A stretch of DNA of 41,164 nucleotides from Verrucomicrobiota bacterium (GTDB lineage: Bacteria; Verrucomicrobiota; Verrucomicrobiia; Limisphaerales; J093), in assembly GCA_016871715.1 (NCBI GenBank), contig VHCO01000040.1, forward strand, positions 1 to 41,164, written 5' to 3'. The translations under genes were made by a program, and so were the position numbers. Below the pieces are notes generated by a model. That model was not told the origin of the DNA. It was given only the letters and a program-made list of their open reading frames with translations, and did no database searches. Positions 1 to 8,421 of this stretch are shown here, piece after piece. Within the stretch, counting starts at the first letter, position 1. Each line of letters begins with the position of its first letter.

Positions 1-408
1 CGCGGTCCGCTCTTGGCTGGTCCGGAGGCTGGAGCGGCAGTTGGCGAGTCGAGGAAGGTGGAGGTGCGTGAGTGGCGGGAGGTGGGTGCGGAGTATCGGC
101 GGCGGCTGTTTGTGCGTGCGGGGGTGTCTGGGAGCAGCGGGAAGGTGGCATTGAGTCGGGAGCAGATTAGGCGGGTGTTGAAGAAGGGTGGGGAGTTGAG
201 TGTGGCCGAGGTGTTGCGGTTACGGATTCGGCACATGACGGATGGGGTGGTGCTGGGGTCAAAGGGTTTTGTGGACGGGGTGTGGTTGGCACACCGGGAG
301 CGGTTTGGGTCGAAACGGCGGAGCGGTGGACGGCCGATTCGAGGAGGGGGCGCGCCGCTGTCGGAGCTAAGTGCGTTACGGGACTTGCGGGTGGGAGCGA
401 TTTCGTGA
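1..408 (+). CDS. REP-associated tyrosine transposase (RAYT/Y1), C-terminal part, cut by window edge
   Basis: The reading frame is open from base 1, so the gene enters from the left and only about 135 C-terminal residues are visible; the TTG at 13 is probably not the start. The visible tail has the pattern I associate with the C-terminus of IS200-like/RAYT transposases of Verrucomicrobia and Proteobacteria: a stretch around GVVLGSKGFVD, then RFGSKRRSGGRPIRG, then a short LRDLR-type end. The catalytic HUH and tyrosine region would lie upstream, outside the window. RAYTs are single-copy, domesticated Y1 transposases that act on REP hairpins. A hairpin and a tandem repeat follow directly at 469-555. 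Family assignment is by pattern recognition only. Confidence 0.6.
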   Translation, partial: RGPLLAGPEAGAAVGESRKVEVREWREVGAEYRRRLFVRAGVSGSSGKVALSREQIRRVLKKGGELSVAEVLRLRIRHMTDGVVLGSKGFVDGVWLAHRERFGSKRRSGGRPIRGGGAPLSELSALRDLRVGAIS

Positions 409-468
409 GCAGGAGATACGGTCCGGGCGTGGGGGTGTGGCTCAGGGAAGCGCTGCGCGGGTTTAAGA

Positions 469-504
469 GCTAGCGATTGGGTCGGCGCCGCGCGCGCCGC
501 TAGC
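469..504. repeat. Inverted repeat / REP-like hairpin next to the RAYT gene
   Basis: GCTAGCG at 469-475 is matched by its exact reverse complement CGCTAGC at 498-504, enclosing a very GC-rich 22-base loop. The motif GGTGACTGTCCC follows at 511-522. The position just downstream of a RAYT tail suggests a REP-type target element, but only one copy is visible here, so that is inference. Confidence 0.4.
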
Positions 505-525
505 CAGGGGGGTGACTGTCCCTGC

Positions 526-555
526 GCGGTTTTCGGCGATGCGGTTTTCGGTGTT
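526..555. repeat. 15-bp tandem duplication
   Basis: GCGGTTTTCGGCGAT (526-540) is followed directly by GCGGTTTTCGGTGTT (541-555), 13 of 15 bases identical. It lies 40 bp upstream of the response-regulator gene. It may be part of a REP cluster or a regulatory direct repeat; nothing decides between them. Confidence 0.45.
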
Positions 556-594
556 CAGCGGGGGAGTATTGGTGTTTGATCTTGGCTTGCCGGT

Positions 595-1971
595 ATGGCG
601 AGCAAGCCGATGTTGTTGATTGTGGACGACGAGAAGCCGACGCGGGAGGGATTGCGCTCGGCGCTCGAGGATCGTTTCGATGTGTACGTGGCCGAAGACG
701 CGGACGGGGCGATGAGTCTGCTGGAGCGGGAGCGGTTCGATGTGGTGTTGACCGACTTTCGCTTGCCAAAGGAGGACGGCATGCGGTTGATCGCGCGGGC
801 CAAGTCGATGTCGCGGCCGCCGATCTGCATCCTGATGACGGCCTACGGTTCGGAGGAGTTGGCAGTCGAGGCGATGAAGCGCGGGGCGGACGATTACATT
901 GCGAAGGGCCGGCTGCAAATCGAGGAGCTGGAGCTACGGATCACGCGGGCGCTGCGGCAGCAGCAGCTCGAGGCGGAAAACGTGTCGCTGCACGCGCAAC
1001 TGGACGATCGTTTTGGCCTGGAACACCTGGTGGGGCGGTCGCCGCCCATGATGGAGGTATTCGACGTGGTGCAACAGGTGGCGCCTACGCCGGCGACGGT
1101 GTTGATACAAGGGGAGAGTGGGACAGGGAAGGAACTGATTGCGAAGGCGATTCATCGGCTGAGTCCGCGCGCCCGGCAGTCGATGGTGACGGTGCATTGC
1201 GCGGCGTTGCCGGCGACGTTACTCGAGAGCGAGCTCTTCGGTCACGAGAAGGGGGCCTTTAGTGGGGCGCACGAGCGGCGGATTGGCCGGTTCGAGCAGG
1301 CGGATGGCGGGACGTTATTTCTGGACGAGATCGGCGAGATCGACGCCAGCACTCAGGTCAAGTTGTTGCGAGTGTTGGGGGAACGGACCTTCGAGCGAGT
1401 GGGGTCGAGCAAGACCCTGGCGGTGGATGTGCGACTGATCGCTGCGACCAACAAGGACTTGCCGGCACTGGTCAAGTCGGGCGGTTTCCGCGACGACCTC
1501 TACTTCCGGTTGCGTGTAGTCGAGGTGTTTCTGCCACCCTTACGAGCGCGGGCGGGGGACATTCCGTTGTTGGCGCTGCACTTTTTGAAGGAGATTGCGG
1601 CCGAGTACAACAAACCGGTCACGGATTTCACGGTGGACGCGCTCCAGGCGTTGGTGAACTACACTTGGCCGGCGAACGTCCGCGAGCTGCGCAATGCCAT
1701 TGAAGGGGCGGTGGCGTTGTGTCGGGGCGACAAACTCTCTTTGCGGGACTTGCCGGCCACGGTGCGGGGCGCGCCGGGGGGCGGCGGGGGGGCGGCAGCG
1801 GGCGTTCTCCTGGGGCAAAACGAGCTCACGCTGCGGGACGCGGAGAAGCAGCTTATCATTCGCGCCTTGCAAGAGGCCGGGGGCAACCGCACTCTCGCCG
1901 CCCAGAAGATTGGTGTTAGTCGGCGGACCCTGCATCGGAAACTGCACGCGTATCGTCTTGAGGGCTTTTGA
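595..1971 (+). CDS. Sigma-54-dependent response regulator, NtrC family
   Basis: A 458-residue transcriptional activator with three domains. The receiver (about 5-118) has the acidic pair D11/D12, phospho-acceptor D54, T82 and K104; the usual proline after the lysine is replaced by glycine. The AAA+ sigma-54 activation domain (about 143-370) has Walker A GESGTGKE at 173-180, the sigma-54 contact loop GAFSGA at 220-225 (GAFTGA in most members), Walker B GGTLFLDEIGEI, and the arginine-bearing FRDDLYFRL segment. A Gly/Ala-rich linker precedes a Fis-type helix-turn-helix (about 413-455). Once phosphorylated it should hydrolyse ATP to remodel sigma-54 RNA polymerase at distant enhancers. No cognate kinase gene is adjacent; the only kinase in the window is the hybrid at 14.5-17.2 kb. 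The ATG at 595 fits the receiver N-terminus, though no strong ribosome site is visible. Confidence 0.93.
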   Translation: MASKPMLLIVDDEKPTREGLRSALEDRFDVYVAEDADGAMSLLERERFDVVLTDFRLPKEDGMRLIARAKSMSRPPICILMTAYGSEELAVEAMKRGADDYIAKGRLQIEELELRITRALRQQQLEAENVSLHAQLDDRFGLEHLVGRSPPMMEVFDVVQQVAPTPATVLIQGESGTGKELIAKAIHRLSPRARQSMVTVHCAALPATLLESELFGHEKGAFSGAHERRIGRFEQADGGTLFLDEIGEIDASTQVKLLRVLGERTFERVGSSKTLAVDVRLIAATNKDLPALVKSGGFRDDLYFRLRVVEVFLPPLRARAGDIPLLALHFLKEIAAEYNKPVTDFTVDALQALVNYTWPANVRELRNAIEGAVALCRGDKLSLRDLPATVRGAPGGGGGAAAGVLLGQNELTLRDAEKQLIIRALQEAGGNRTLAAQKIGVSRRTLHRKLHAYRLEGF

Positions 1972-2072
1972 TCCGCCCGGCCGACCTGCCCCGGCTCGCC
2001 GTTGGGCCGAGGCTGCGCCTGAGGTTATGGGGCGCGCGAGCCGGGGACCAGGCCCGTTATTTCAGTAGCGCT

Positions 2073-3899
2073 ATGCCCATGCCACCCATTCAAGAGGTCA
2101 TTCACAAGTTCGAGGTTGGGGAAGGGACGCGGGTGATCCAGTCGTTGGTGGGGATCCTGCTGTTGATTGCCTTGACGGCGTGGTACGACCTGCACCAGTT
2201 CCAGAATTTCCACACGCCGGAGGCGATGGAATCGGCGCAGTTGGCGCGGAACTTGGCGGCGGGCGAAGGTTTTACCACCAAGTCCATCCGCCCGCTGAGC
2301 TTGTATTTGGTCGAGCAACACCAGGGGGTGGGGGCGCGGTTGTCGCGTCAGCCGCATCCGGACTTAGCGACGCCGCCGTTGTACCCGTTGCTGTTGGCGG
2401 TGTTGCTGAAGGTGGTGCCGCTGAACTACGGCATCGACGCCAGTTTTTGGCGCTACCCGCCCGAGCTGCTGATCGCGCTGTTCAATCAGGGATTGTTCTT
2501 CCTGGCGCTGTGGCTGACGTTCCGGCTGGCTCGGCGGTTGTTCGACTTGCCGGTGGCGGTGTTGGCGACGGTGTTGATGGCCGGTTCGGACGTGCTATGG
2601 CGGTTCAGCGTCTCGGGTCAATCGACTCTGCTGCTGGTGCTGATCTTGGTGGGTTTACTCTGGTGTTTGGTGCGTCTGAGCGAAGCGGCCCAGGCGCAGG
2701 AACCGCCAGAGGACGACGACGCGGGCGTGTCGGCTCCGCCCGGGCCGCCGGCGGGGTCGATGGGGCGTTGGCGGTTCGTCGGTTGGGGGGTGGCGGCGGG
2801 TTGGTTGGTGGGGCTGGGCGCGCTCACCCGGTACTCGTTTGGGTGGCTGCTGATTCCGGTGTTGGTTTTCTGCGTGGCGTATCTGGGCCGGCGCCGGGCG
2901 TTAGTCGCGGGTTTGGTGTTGGGGGCATTTCTGTTGACGTTGGGGCCATGGTGCGTGCGCAACTACACTCTCAGCGGGACGCTTTTCGGGGTGCAGGGAT
3001 TTGCCCTCCAGCAACAGAGCACGGCCTTTCCCGAGACGCGGCTGGAGCGGTCGCTGCGACCGGACTTGCGGCAAGTGGAGCTGAAGGATTACGGGCGCAA
3101 ACTCTGCGCCAACCTGGGGGAGTTGATGCGGGAGGATTTCCCGAAGTTGGGGGGTAGCTGGCTGGGAGCGTTTTTCTTGGCGGGTCTCCTGCTACCTTAC
3201 CGCCGGCCGACGCTGCGGCGGTTGCGCGTCTTCGCGCTCTTGAGTCTGGTGACGCTCGGGGTGGCGCAGGCGCTGGGGCGGACACATTTGGGGGTGCAAT
3301 CGCCGACGATCAGCAGCGAGAATCTGTTGGTGCTGTTGACGCCGTTGGTGTTGGTGTTAGGGGTGGGCTGCTACTACGTGTTGCTGGACCAGATGAAGCT
3401 GCCCTTTCCGGAGCTGCGCCACCTGGTGACGGTGGTGGTGGCGATGGTCGGGTGCGCGCAGCTCTTGTTGACCCTGCTGCCGCCGCGGGTTTACCCGATT
3501 GTGTACCCGCCGTACTTACCGACCTGGATCCAGTTGGTGTCGCGCATGCTCAAGACCAACGAGCTGATGATGAGCGACATGCCTTGGGCCGTGGCCTGGT
3601 ACGGCAACCGGTCCTGCGTCTGGACCCCGCTCAACACCAGCAACGCCTTTTACGAGATCTACGACCAACAGAAGCCCGTCGCGGGTGTCTACCTCACGCC
3701 GCTGTCGACCGATGCGCGGTTGCTGACCCAGGTCGCGCAAGGACCCGACTGGGACTGGTCGCGATTCGCGCTCAACACGATGATGCTGACCAATTTACCC
3801 GCCAACTTCCCGTTGCAGCACGCCTGGCGCGCGCTCATGCCGGACCAGTTGCTCTTGTTCGACCGGCCGCGCTGGCAGGAACCGCTGCCCGCGCCTTGA
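2073..3899 (+). CDS. GT39/PMT-like polytopic membrane glycosyltransferase
   Basis: A protein of about 608 residues with a cytoplasmic N-terminus, a first membrane helix at about 22-38, a periplasmic loop with TPEAMESAQLARNLAAGEGF, and some ten further hydrophobic segments up to about residue 490, then a soluble C-terminal domain of about 120 residues. This is the layout of GT39/ArnT-like enzymes, which transfer sugars from polyprenyl-phosphate carriers on the periplasmic side. The start is taken at ATG 2073; an in-frame TTG at 1968 overlaps the previous stop but would add 35 Pro/Arg-rich residues, and ATG 2079 is also possible. The acceptor is unknown. The gene uses many G-ending codons (TTG, GTG), like its upstream neighbour and unlike the acs region. 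Confidence 0.72.
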   Translation: MPMPPIQEVIHKFEVGEGTRVIQSLVGILLLIALTAWYDLHQFQNFHTPEAMESAQLARNLAAGEGFTTKSIRPLSLYLVEQHQGVGARLSRQPHPDLATPPLYPLLLAVLLKVVPLNYGIDASFWRYPPELLIALFNQGLFFLALWLTFRLARRLFDLPVAVLATVLMAGSDVLWRFSVSGQSTLLLVLILVGLLWCLVRLSEAAQAQEPPEDDDAGVSAPPGPPAGSMGRWRFVGWGVAAGWLVGLGALTRYSFGWLLIPVLVFCVAYLGRRRALVAGLVLGAFLLTLGPWCVRNYTLSGTLFGVQGFALQQQSTAFPETRLERSLRPDLRQVELKDYGRKLCANLGELMREDFPKLGGSWLGAFFLAGLLLPYRRPTLRRLRVFALLSLVTLGVAQALGRTHLGVQSPTISSENLLVLLTPLVLVLGVGCYYVLLDQMKLPFPELRHLVTVVVAMVGCAQLLLTLLPPRVYPIVYPPYLPTWIQLVSRMLKTNELMMSDMPWAVAWYGNRSCVWTPLNTSNAFYEIYDQQKPVAGVYLTPLSTDARLLTQVAQGPDWDWSRFALNTMMLTNLPANFPLQHAWRALMPDQLLLFDRPRWQEPLPAP

Positions 3900-4150
3900 G
3901 GTGGTCGGGCCAAAAAATGGACAGAGATCGACAATCCAGGGCGAGCGAGTGGAAGATAAGTTCGCTACGATTAGAGCTCGTTTCGCACGTTGCGAACTGA
4001 TAGGGACTGCAGGTGGCCTAGGCGGCCTTGGGCGATGGCGGCTGGGGTGTCGACCTCGGCGCGCTGCGGACAGTGGACCGCGGTGGCGCGGTTCGACGGT
4101 TCGCGCGGCGCGCTCGAGTTGGTGGGCACCCATGACGATGACGACTGAGT
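3900..4150. other. Intergenic spacer upstream of the acyl-CoA synthetase gene
   Basis: About 250 bp without a convincing gene. A short A-rich stretch (about 3911-3916) and the mixed-composition segment 3950-4000 are the likeliest promoter area for the operon starting at 4151. No convincing -35/-10 pair, terminator or operator could be assigned. Confidence 0.4.
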
Positions 4151-6250
4151 ATGCTTGAAACACTCCTTTATCCAAAGACGATCGCGGTGGTCGGGGCCTC
4201 GCGCAACCCGGAGAAGGTCGGCTACGCGTTCATGTCGAACCTGACGCGCAGCGGGTTTGGCGGCACGATTGTGCCGATCAACCTAGAGGCGCCGGAGATC
4301 CTGGGGGTTCCCTGTTACAAAAGCCTCGAGGAGTATGGCGGCAAGGTGGACTTGAGCGTGATCGTGGTGGGCGGCCGTTATGTGAAGGAGGCTATCCAAG
4401 GCTCGATCAAGGCGGGCGCCAAAACGATCGTGGTCATCACGGCCGGGTTCAAGGAAGTGGGCGCTAAGGGAGCCGAGGCGGAGCAGGAGTTGGTGGCGCT
4501 GTGCCAAGCGGCAGGCGTGCGCTTGATGGGGCCGAACTGTCTGGGGGTGCTTAACACGCATCACCGCATGAATGCCACGTTTGCGCCGTCGCTGCCGCCC
4601 GCGGGGCCGATCTCGGTCATCTCGCAGTCGGGCGCGCTCTGCGTGGCGATTCTGGACTGGGCGGCCAGCCAGAAGCTGGGGCTGGCGAAGGTGATTAGTT
4701 TTGGGAACAAGGCCGACCTGAACGAGGTGGACTTCATTCAGGCACTGGCCGCGGACAGCGAGACCAAGGTCATCGCGGGCTACCTCGAGAGCATCAAGGA
4801 GGGCGACAAGTTTCTGCGCGTGGCCGAGCAAGCGGCCAATGTGAAGCCGGTGGTGATTCTGAAGGTGGGGATCACCCAAGCCGGCGCCAAAGCCGCTTCC
4901 TCGCACACGGGCAGTCTGGCCGGGGCGGACATTGCTTATGGGGCGGCCTTCCGTCGTTCCGGGGTGATCCGCGCGGAGAACTTCGAGGCCCTGTTCGATT
5001 ACGCGCTGGCCTTCGCCACGCAGCCCTTGCCGGCGGGCGAACGGCTCGCCGTGATCACCAATGCGGGCGGTCCAGGCATTATGGCCGCCGACGCGGCGGA
5101 GTCGGTGGGGCTCAAGATGGTGGCGCCCAGCGCGGCCAGTCAGGCCAAGCTCCGGGCCGTCCTACCGGCCACCGCCGCCGTCGGGAACCCGGTCGATGTA
5201 ATTGGGGATGCCGAGCCGGAGCGCTATCTGAAGGCCTTCGAGATTCTGCAGGCGGACGAGAACATCGACGCCATCGTGGTGGTGGCGACGCCGCAGAACA
5301 TGACGCGGCCGCTGGAGTTGGCGGAGAAGCTCGCCGCGGCCAACCAGGGGCAGAAGCCCCTGCTGACGGCGTTCATGGGTGGGGAAGAAGTGGCCGCCGG
5401 CAAGGCCCGCCTCATGGAGTTGGGCATCCCCAATTATCCCGCGCCGGATCGGGCGGTGGCGGCGTTGCGCGCCATGTGCGACTACGCAGCGTGGCGCCGG
5501 AGGCCGCCGCGGATGGTGGACCGGTTTCCGGTCAACCGGCGGCGCGTCGACCGGGTCCTGCAGTGGCACACGCGCAGCGGGATCCAGCAAGTGGGCGAGG
5601 TCGAGGCCAAGGAGATCTTGCGCGCTTACGATTTCCACATCCTGGACGGTGTGCTGGCGCGCAACGCGGACGAAAGCGTCGAGGTGGCCAACCGCATCGG
5701 GTACCCGGTGGTGTTGAAGATCTCGTCGCCGGACATCATCCACAAATCCGACTTTGGCGGGGTGCGGATCAATCTAGCGAGCGAAGAACAGGTGCGGGAC
5801 GCGTTCGACTTGATGATGCTGCGGGTGCAGAAGCGGGCGCCCAACGCGCTGATCCGCGGGGCGTACGTCGAGAAGATGGGCCATCGCGGCCGCGAGGTGA
5901 TTTTGGGCATGACGCGCGACCCGCAATTTGGGCCGATGCTGATGTTTGGGCTTGGGGGCATTTTTGTGGAGGTGATGAAGGACGTGACCTTTCACCTGGC
6001 GCCGATCACGGCCGAGGAGGCGATGCAGATGTTGATGGGGACGCGGTCGTACGCGCTGCTCAAGGGGGCGCGCGGTCAGGCGCCGGTGGATTTGTATGCG
6101 ATTGCCACCGCGCTCCAGCGCATCAGCCAATTGGCCACAGATTACCCGGAGATCCGCGAGTTGGACATCAACCCCTTTATTGTCGGCGTCGTCGGGATCG
6201 AGGCCTACGTGGCCGACGCGCGCATGACGCTCGCACCTTCCGCTAATTAA
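4151..6250 (+). CDS. ADP-forming acetate/acyl-CoA ligase, fused alpha-beta
   Basis: A 699-residue fusion of both subunits of ADP-forming acetyl-CoA synthetase, which makes ATP from acyl-CoA (or the reverse) through an acyl-phosphate and a phosphohistidine. The order is a CoA-binding Rossmann domain (about 1-130, IAVVGASRNPEKVGY), two succinyl-CoA-ligase-like domains (about 140-450), and an ATP-grasp domain (about 470-699). The phosphorylated histidine is H252 in SHTGSLAG, corresponding to His257 of the Pyrococcus alpha subunit. The ATP-grasp part shows GYPVVLKISSPDIIHKSDFGG and DPQFGPMLMFGLGGIFVEV. E. coli PatZ/Pka-type relatives carry a C-terminal GNAT domain; it is absent here, but a GNAT domain sits at the end of the next gene, one base downstream, so the two are almost certainly cotranscribed. 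The acyl substrate range cannot be read from sequence. Confidence 0.92.
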   Translation: MLETLLYPKTIAVVGASRNPEKVGYAFMSNLTRSGFGGTIVPINLEAPEILGVPCYKSLEEYGGKVDLSVIVVGGRYVKEAIQGSIKAGAKTIVVITAGFKEVGAKGAEAEQELVALCQAAGVRLMGPNCLGVLNTHHRMNATFAPSLPPAGPISVISQSGALCVAILDWAASQKLGLAKVISFGNKADLNEVDFIQALAADSETKVIAGYLESIKEGDKFLRVAEQAANVKPVVILKVGITQAGAKAASSHTGSLAGADIAYGAAFRRSGVIRAENFEALFDYALAFATQPLPAGERLAVITNAGGPGIMAADAAESVGLKMVAPSAASQAKLRAVLPATAAVGNPVDVIGDAEPERYLKAFEILQADENIDAIVVVATPQNMTRPLELAEKLAAANQGQKPLLTAFMGGEEVAAGKARLMELGIPNYPAPDRAVAALRAMCDYAAWRRRPPRMVDRFPVNRRRVDRVLQWHTRSGIQQVGEVEAKEILRAYDFHILDGVLARNADESVEVANRIGYPVVLKISSPDIIHKSDFGGVRINLASEEQVRDAFDLMMLRVQKRAPNALIRGAYVEKMGHRGREVILGMTRDPQFGPMLMFGLGGIFVEVMKDVTFHLAPITAEEAMQMLMGTRSYALLKGARGQAPVDLYAIATALQRISQLATDYPEIRELDINPFIVGVVGIEAYVADARMTLAPSAN

Positions 6251-6251
6251 C

Positions 6252-8129
6252 ATGAGCAAGACCAAGGCAAGTTTCGACCCCGCCTGGCGGGAAAAGTACG
6301 CGTCGATGATTGCCACGGCCGACGACGCCGTGGCGCGGATCCGGCCGGGCCAACGCATTTTCATCGGGACCGGCTGCGCCGAACCGCTGCAGTTAGTGCG
6401 GGCGCTGACGCGGCGGGCCTACGATCTGCCGGACACGGAGATTGTGCATCTGCTGACCTTTGGGGACGCGCCGTATGCCCACAAGGAAATGACGCAGTTT
6501 TTCCGAGTGAACAGCTTTTTCATCGCGGAGAACGTGCGGGGGATTATCCAGGAAGGTCTGGGGGATTACACGCCCATCCACCTGTCGGACATCCCGCGCC
6601 TGTTCAACTCGGGCCAACTGCCGCTGGATGCGGCGCTGATTCAGGTGACGCCGCCGGACGAACGGGGCCTGTGCAGCTTGGGGGTCTCGGTCGATGTGGT
6701 GAAGTGCGCGGCGGAGAACGCCTCGCTGGTGATCGCCCAGGTCAACCCGAACATGCCGCGCACCTTGGGCGACTCCTTCTTGCACGTTTACGACTTGGAC
6801 GCGCTGGTGCCGGTCGAGGATCCGATCCTCGAGTTGCCGCCGCTGGAGATCACCGAGGACACGCGCCGGATCGGCGAGCACATCGCCGCGTTGATCGAAG
6901 ACGGCTCGACCATCGAGGTGGGCATTGGGCGCATTCCGCAGGCGCTGCTCGAGTTCCTCAAGCACAAGAAAGACCTCGGCATCCACACCGAGATGATCTC
7001 GGACCGGATTGTGGATTTGGTCGAGGCGGGGGCGGTGAACGGTTCGCGCAAGACGGTAGACCGCGGCCGCGTGGTGACGAGCTTCTGTCTGGGCACCAAG
7101 CGGCTCTACGAGTACATCGACGACAACCCGCTGTTCGCGTTTCATCCGACCGAATACGTGAACAACCCCTATGTCATCAGCAAGCAGCACAAGATGGTGG
7201 CGGTGAATGTCGCCCTCGAGATCGATCTCACGGGCCAGGTTTGTGCCGACTCGCTGGGCAGCCGCTTCTTCTCGGGCGTGGGCGGGCAGGTCGACTTCAA
7301 TCGGGGCGCCGCCAAGGCGCACGGGGGCAAGGCGGTCATTGCGATTCCCTCGACGGCCAAGGGCGGCACGGTCTCGAGGATTGTGACCCATCTGAGCCCG
7401 GGCGCCGGGGTGGTGACGACGCGCGCCGGGCTCAACTACGTGGTGACCGAATACGGCGTGGCCTACCTGCATGGCAAGAGCATCCAGGAACGAGCGCTGG
7501 CATTGATCTGCATTGCCCACCCCAAATTCCGGGCGCAACTGCTGCGGGAAGCGATTGCGGCCAAGTACCTGTCGACGTCGATGGCGGACATCGAGGGCAA
7601 GATCCTGGTGGGGCCCAAGGAAGTACGGAGCACGTTCTTGCTCAACGACGGCACGCAGATCAACTTCCGGCCTATCCATCCCACCGACGAACCGCGCATG
7701 CGCGAGCTGTTCTACGCGCTCTCGCAGCAGACGATCTACTACCGCTTCATGAGCTTCAGTAAGATCATCCCGCGCAAGCAGATCCAAGAGTTCGTCTACA
7801 TCGACCACCGCCACGATGTCACTATCGTCGGCACCGTCCCCGAGGCGCACGGCGAGGAGTTCATCGCCGTCGGCAGTTACTATTTGGATCCTAAGAGCAA
7901 CATGGCCGAAGTGGCCTTCGTTGTGCAGGACCATTGGCAAAACCGCGGCATCGGCACCTACCTGCTTCGCTACCTGATGCGCATCGCCCGGCGCAACGGG
8001 ATTCGCGGCTTCACCGCCGAAGTGCTGACGGATAACAAGGCCATGCAGGCCGTCTTCAACAAGAGCAACACCAAGATCAAGACCCGCTTCGCCGGCAACG
8101 TCGTCAGCTACGAAATGGCCTTCGAGTAA
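6252..8129 (+). CDS. Acetyl-CoA hydrolase/CoA-transferase fused to GNAT acetyltransferase
   Basis: A 625-residue two-domain protein. Residues about 10-440 are a class-I CoA-transferase of the 4-hydroxybutyrate/acetate CoA-transferase type. E247 in GIHTEMISD aligns with the glutamate that forms the enzyme-CoA thioester in AbfT (Glu238), and the oxyanion-loop motif FSGVGGQVDF is intact. Residues about 465-625 are a GNAT domain with the acetyl-CoA pyrophosphate-binding loop QNRGIGTYL. The upstream ADP-forming synthetase ends one base before this ATG. The fusion could tether a lysine acetyltransferase to an enzyme controlling acyl-CoA levels; the acetylation target is inferred, with Acs downstream as an obvious candidate. 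Bifunctional proteins of this layout are known in databases, so the architecture itself is not new. Confidence 0.9.
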   Translation: MSKTKASFDPAWREKYASMIATADDAVARIRPGQRIFIGTGCAEPLQLVRALTRRAYDLPDTEIVHLLTFGDAPYAHKEMTQFFRVNSFFIAENVRGIIQEGLGDYTPIHLSDIPRLFNSGQLPLDAALIQVTPPDERGLCSLGVSVDVVKCAAENASLVIAQVNPNMPRTLGDSFLHVYDLDALVPVEDPILELPPLEITEDTRRIGEHIAALIEDGSTIEVGIGRIPQALLEFLKHKKDLGIHTEMISDRIVDLVEAGAVNGSRKTVDRGRVVTSFCLGTKRLYEYIDDNPLFAFHPTEYVNNPYVISKQHKMVAVNVALEIDLTGQVCADSLGSRFFSGVGGQVDFNRGAAKAHGGKAVIAIPSTAKGGTVSRIVTHLSPGAGVVTTRAGLNYVVTEYGVAYLHGKSIQERALALICIAHPKFRAQLLREAIAAKYLSTSMADIEGKILVGPKEVRSTFLLNDGTQINFRPIHPTDEPRMRELFYALSQQTIYYRFMSFSKIIPRKQIQEFVYIDHRHDVTIVGTVPEAHGEEFIAVGSYYLDPKSNMAEVAFVVQDHWQNRGIGTYLLRYLMRIARRNGIRGFTAEVLTDNKAMQAVFNKSNTKIKTRFAGNVVSYEMAFE

Positions 8130-8244
8130 GCCCGCGCCGCCCCGTCCGCTCCAGGGCTGTCCGCCCGAGCTCGCCTCGAACCTCGGTGAACCCGCTGGGT
8201 GCGGCGGCGCCGACTCCCGGCGAGACTGCCCACGAGGCAATCAC

Positions 8245-8256
8245 GGGGCATGCCCC
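8245..8256. repeat. 12-bp perfect palindrome, copy 1
   Basis: GGGGCATGCCCC reads the same on both strands. Its inner 10 bp recur at 8412-8421, on the other side of the AT-rich island. Confidence 0.45.
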
Positions 8257-8345
8257 AGGCAAGACCCGGACGGGCCGAGCCACCGTCTCTGCCCGGTCCG
8301 ATGTGAGGGCTCGGGTGGGGCATTTTGGATCATGGAGCTATAAGC

Positions 8346-8365
8346 ACATTGTCTAATCTCAATGT
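8346..8365. promoter_or_regulatory. Candidate operator dyad in AT-rich island
   Basis: ACATTG (8346-8351) and CAATGT (8360-8365) form a perfect inverted repeat around an 8-base AT-rich centre. The 20-bp size and symmetry suit a dimeric helix-turn-helix regulator. It lies about 205 bp upstream of the deacetylase start. No regulator gene is adjacent, so the role is inferred from position. Confidence 0.35.
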
Positions 8366-8411
8366 CCCAAAAAATGAGAAGATTTTGCCAAAAAGCGCGA
8401 AGCGAACCGGC

Positions 8412-8421
8412 GGGCATGCCC
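8412..8421. repeat. 10-bp palindrome, copy 2
   Basis: GGGCATGCCC is the second copy of the palindrome at 8246-8255, about 166 bp away. The pair brackets the AT-rich island and may be a paired binding site or coincidence in GC-rich DNA. Confidence 0.35.

Noticed and set aside
1770-1805. G-rich runs resembling a second G-quadruplex
   Set aside because: They encode the Gly/Ala linker of the response regulator and have irregular longer loops; they are better explained by coding.
4035-4148. 37-codon frame ending in GTHDDDD just before the acyl-CoA synthetase gene
   Set aside because: No ribosome site, no recognisable motif, and chance frames are common in this GC-rich DNA.
6393-8240. 615-codon open frame antisense to the CoA-transferase-GNAT gene
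   Set aside because: Its translation is Arg/His/Gln-rich with no domain, while the sense strand encodes a full conserved enzyme; it is a GC-driven shadow.
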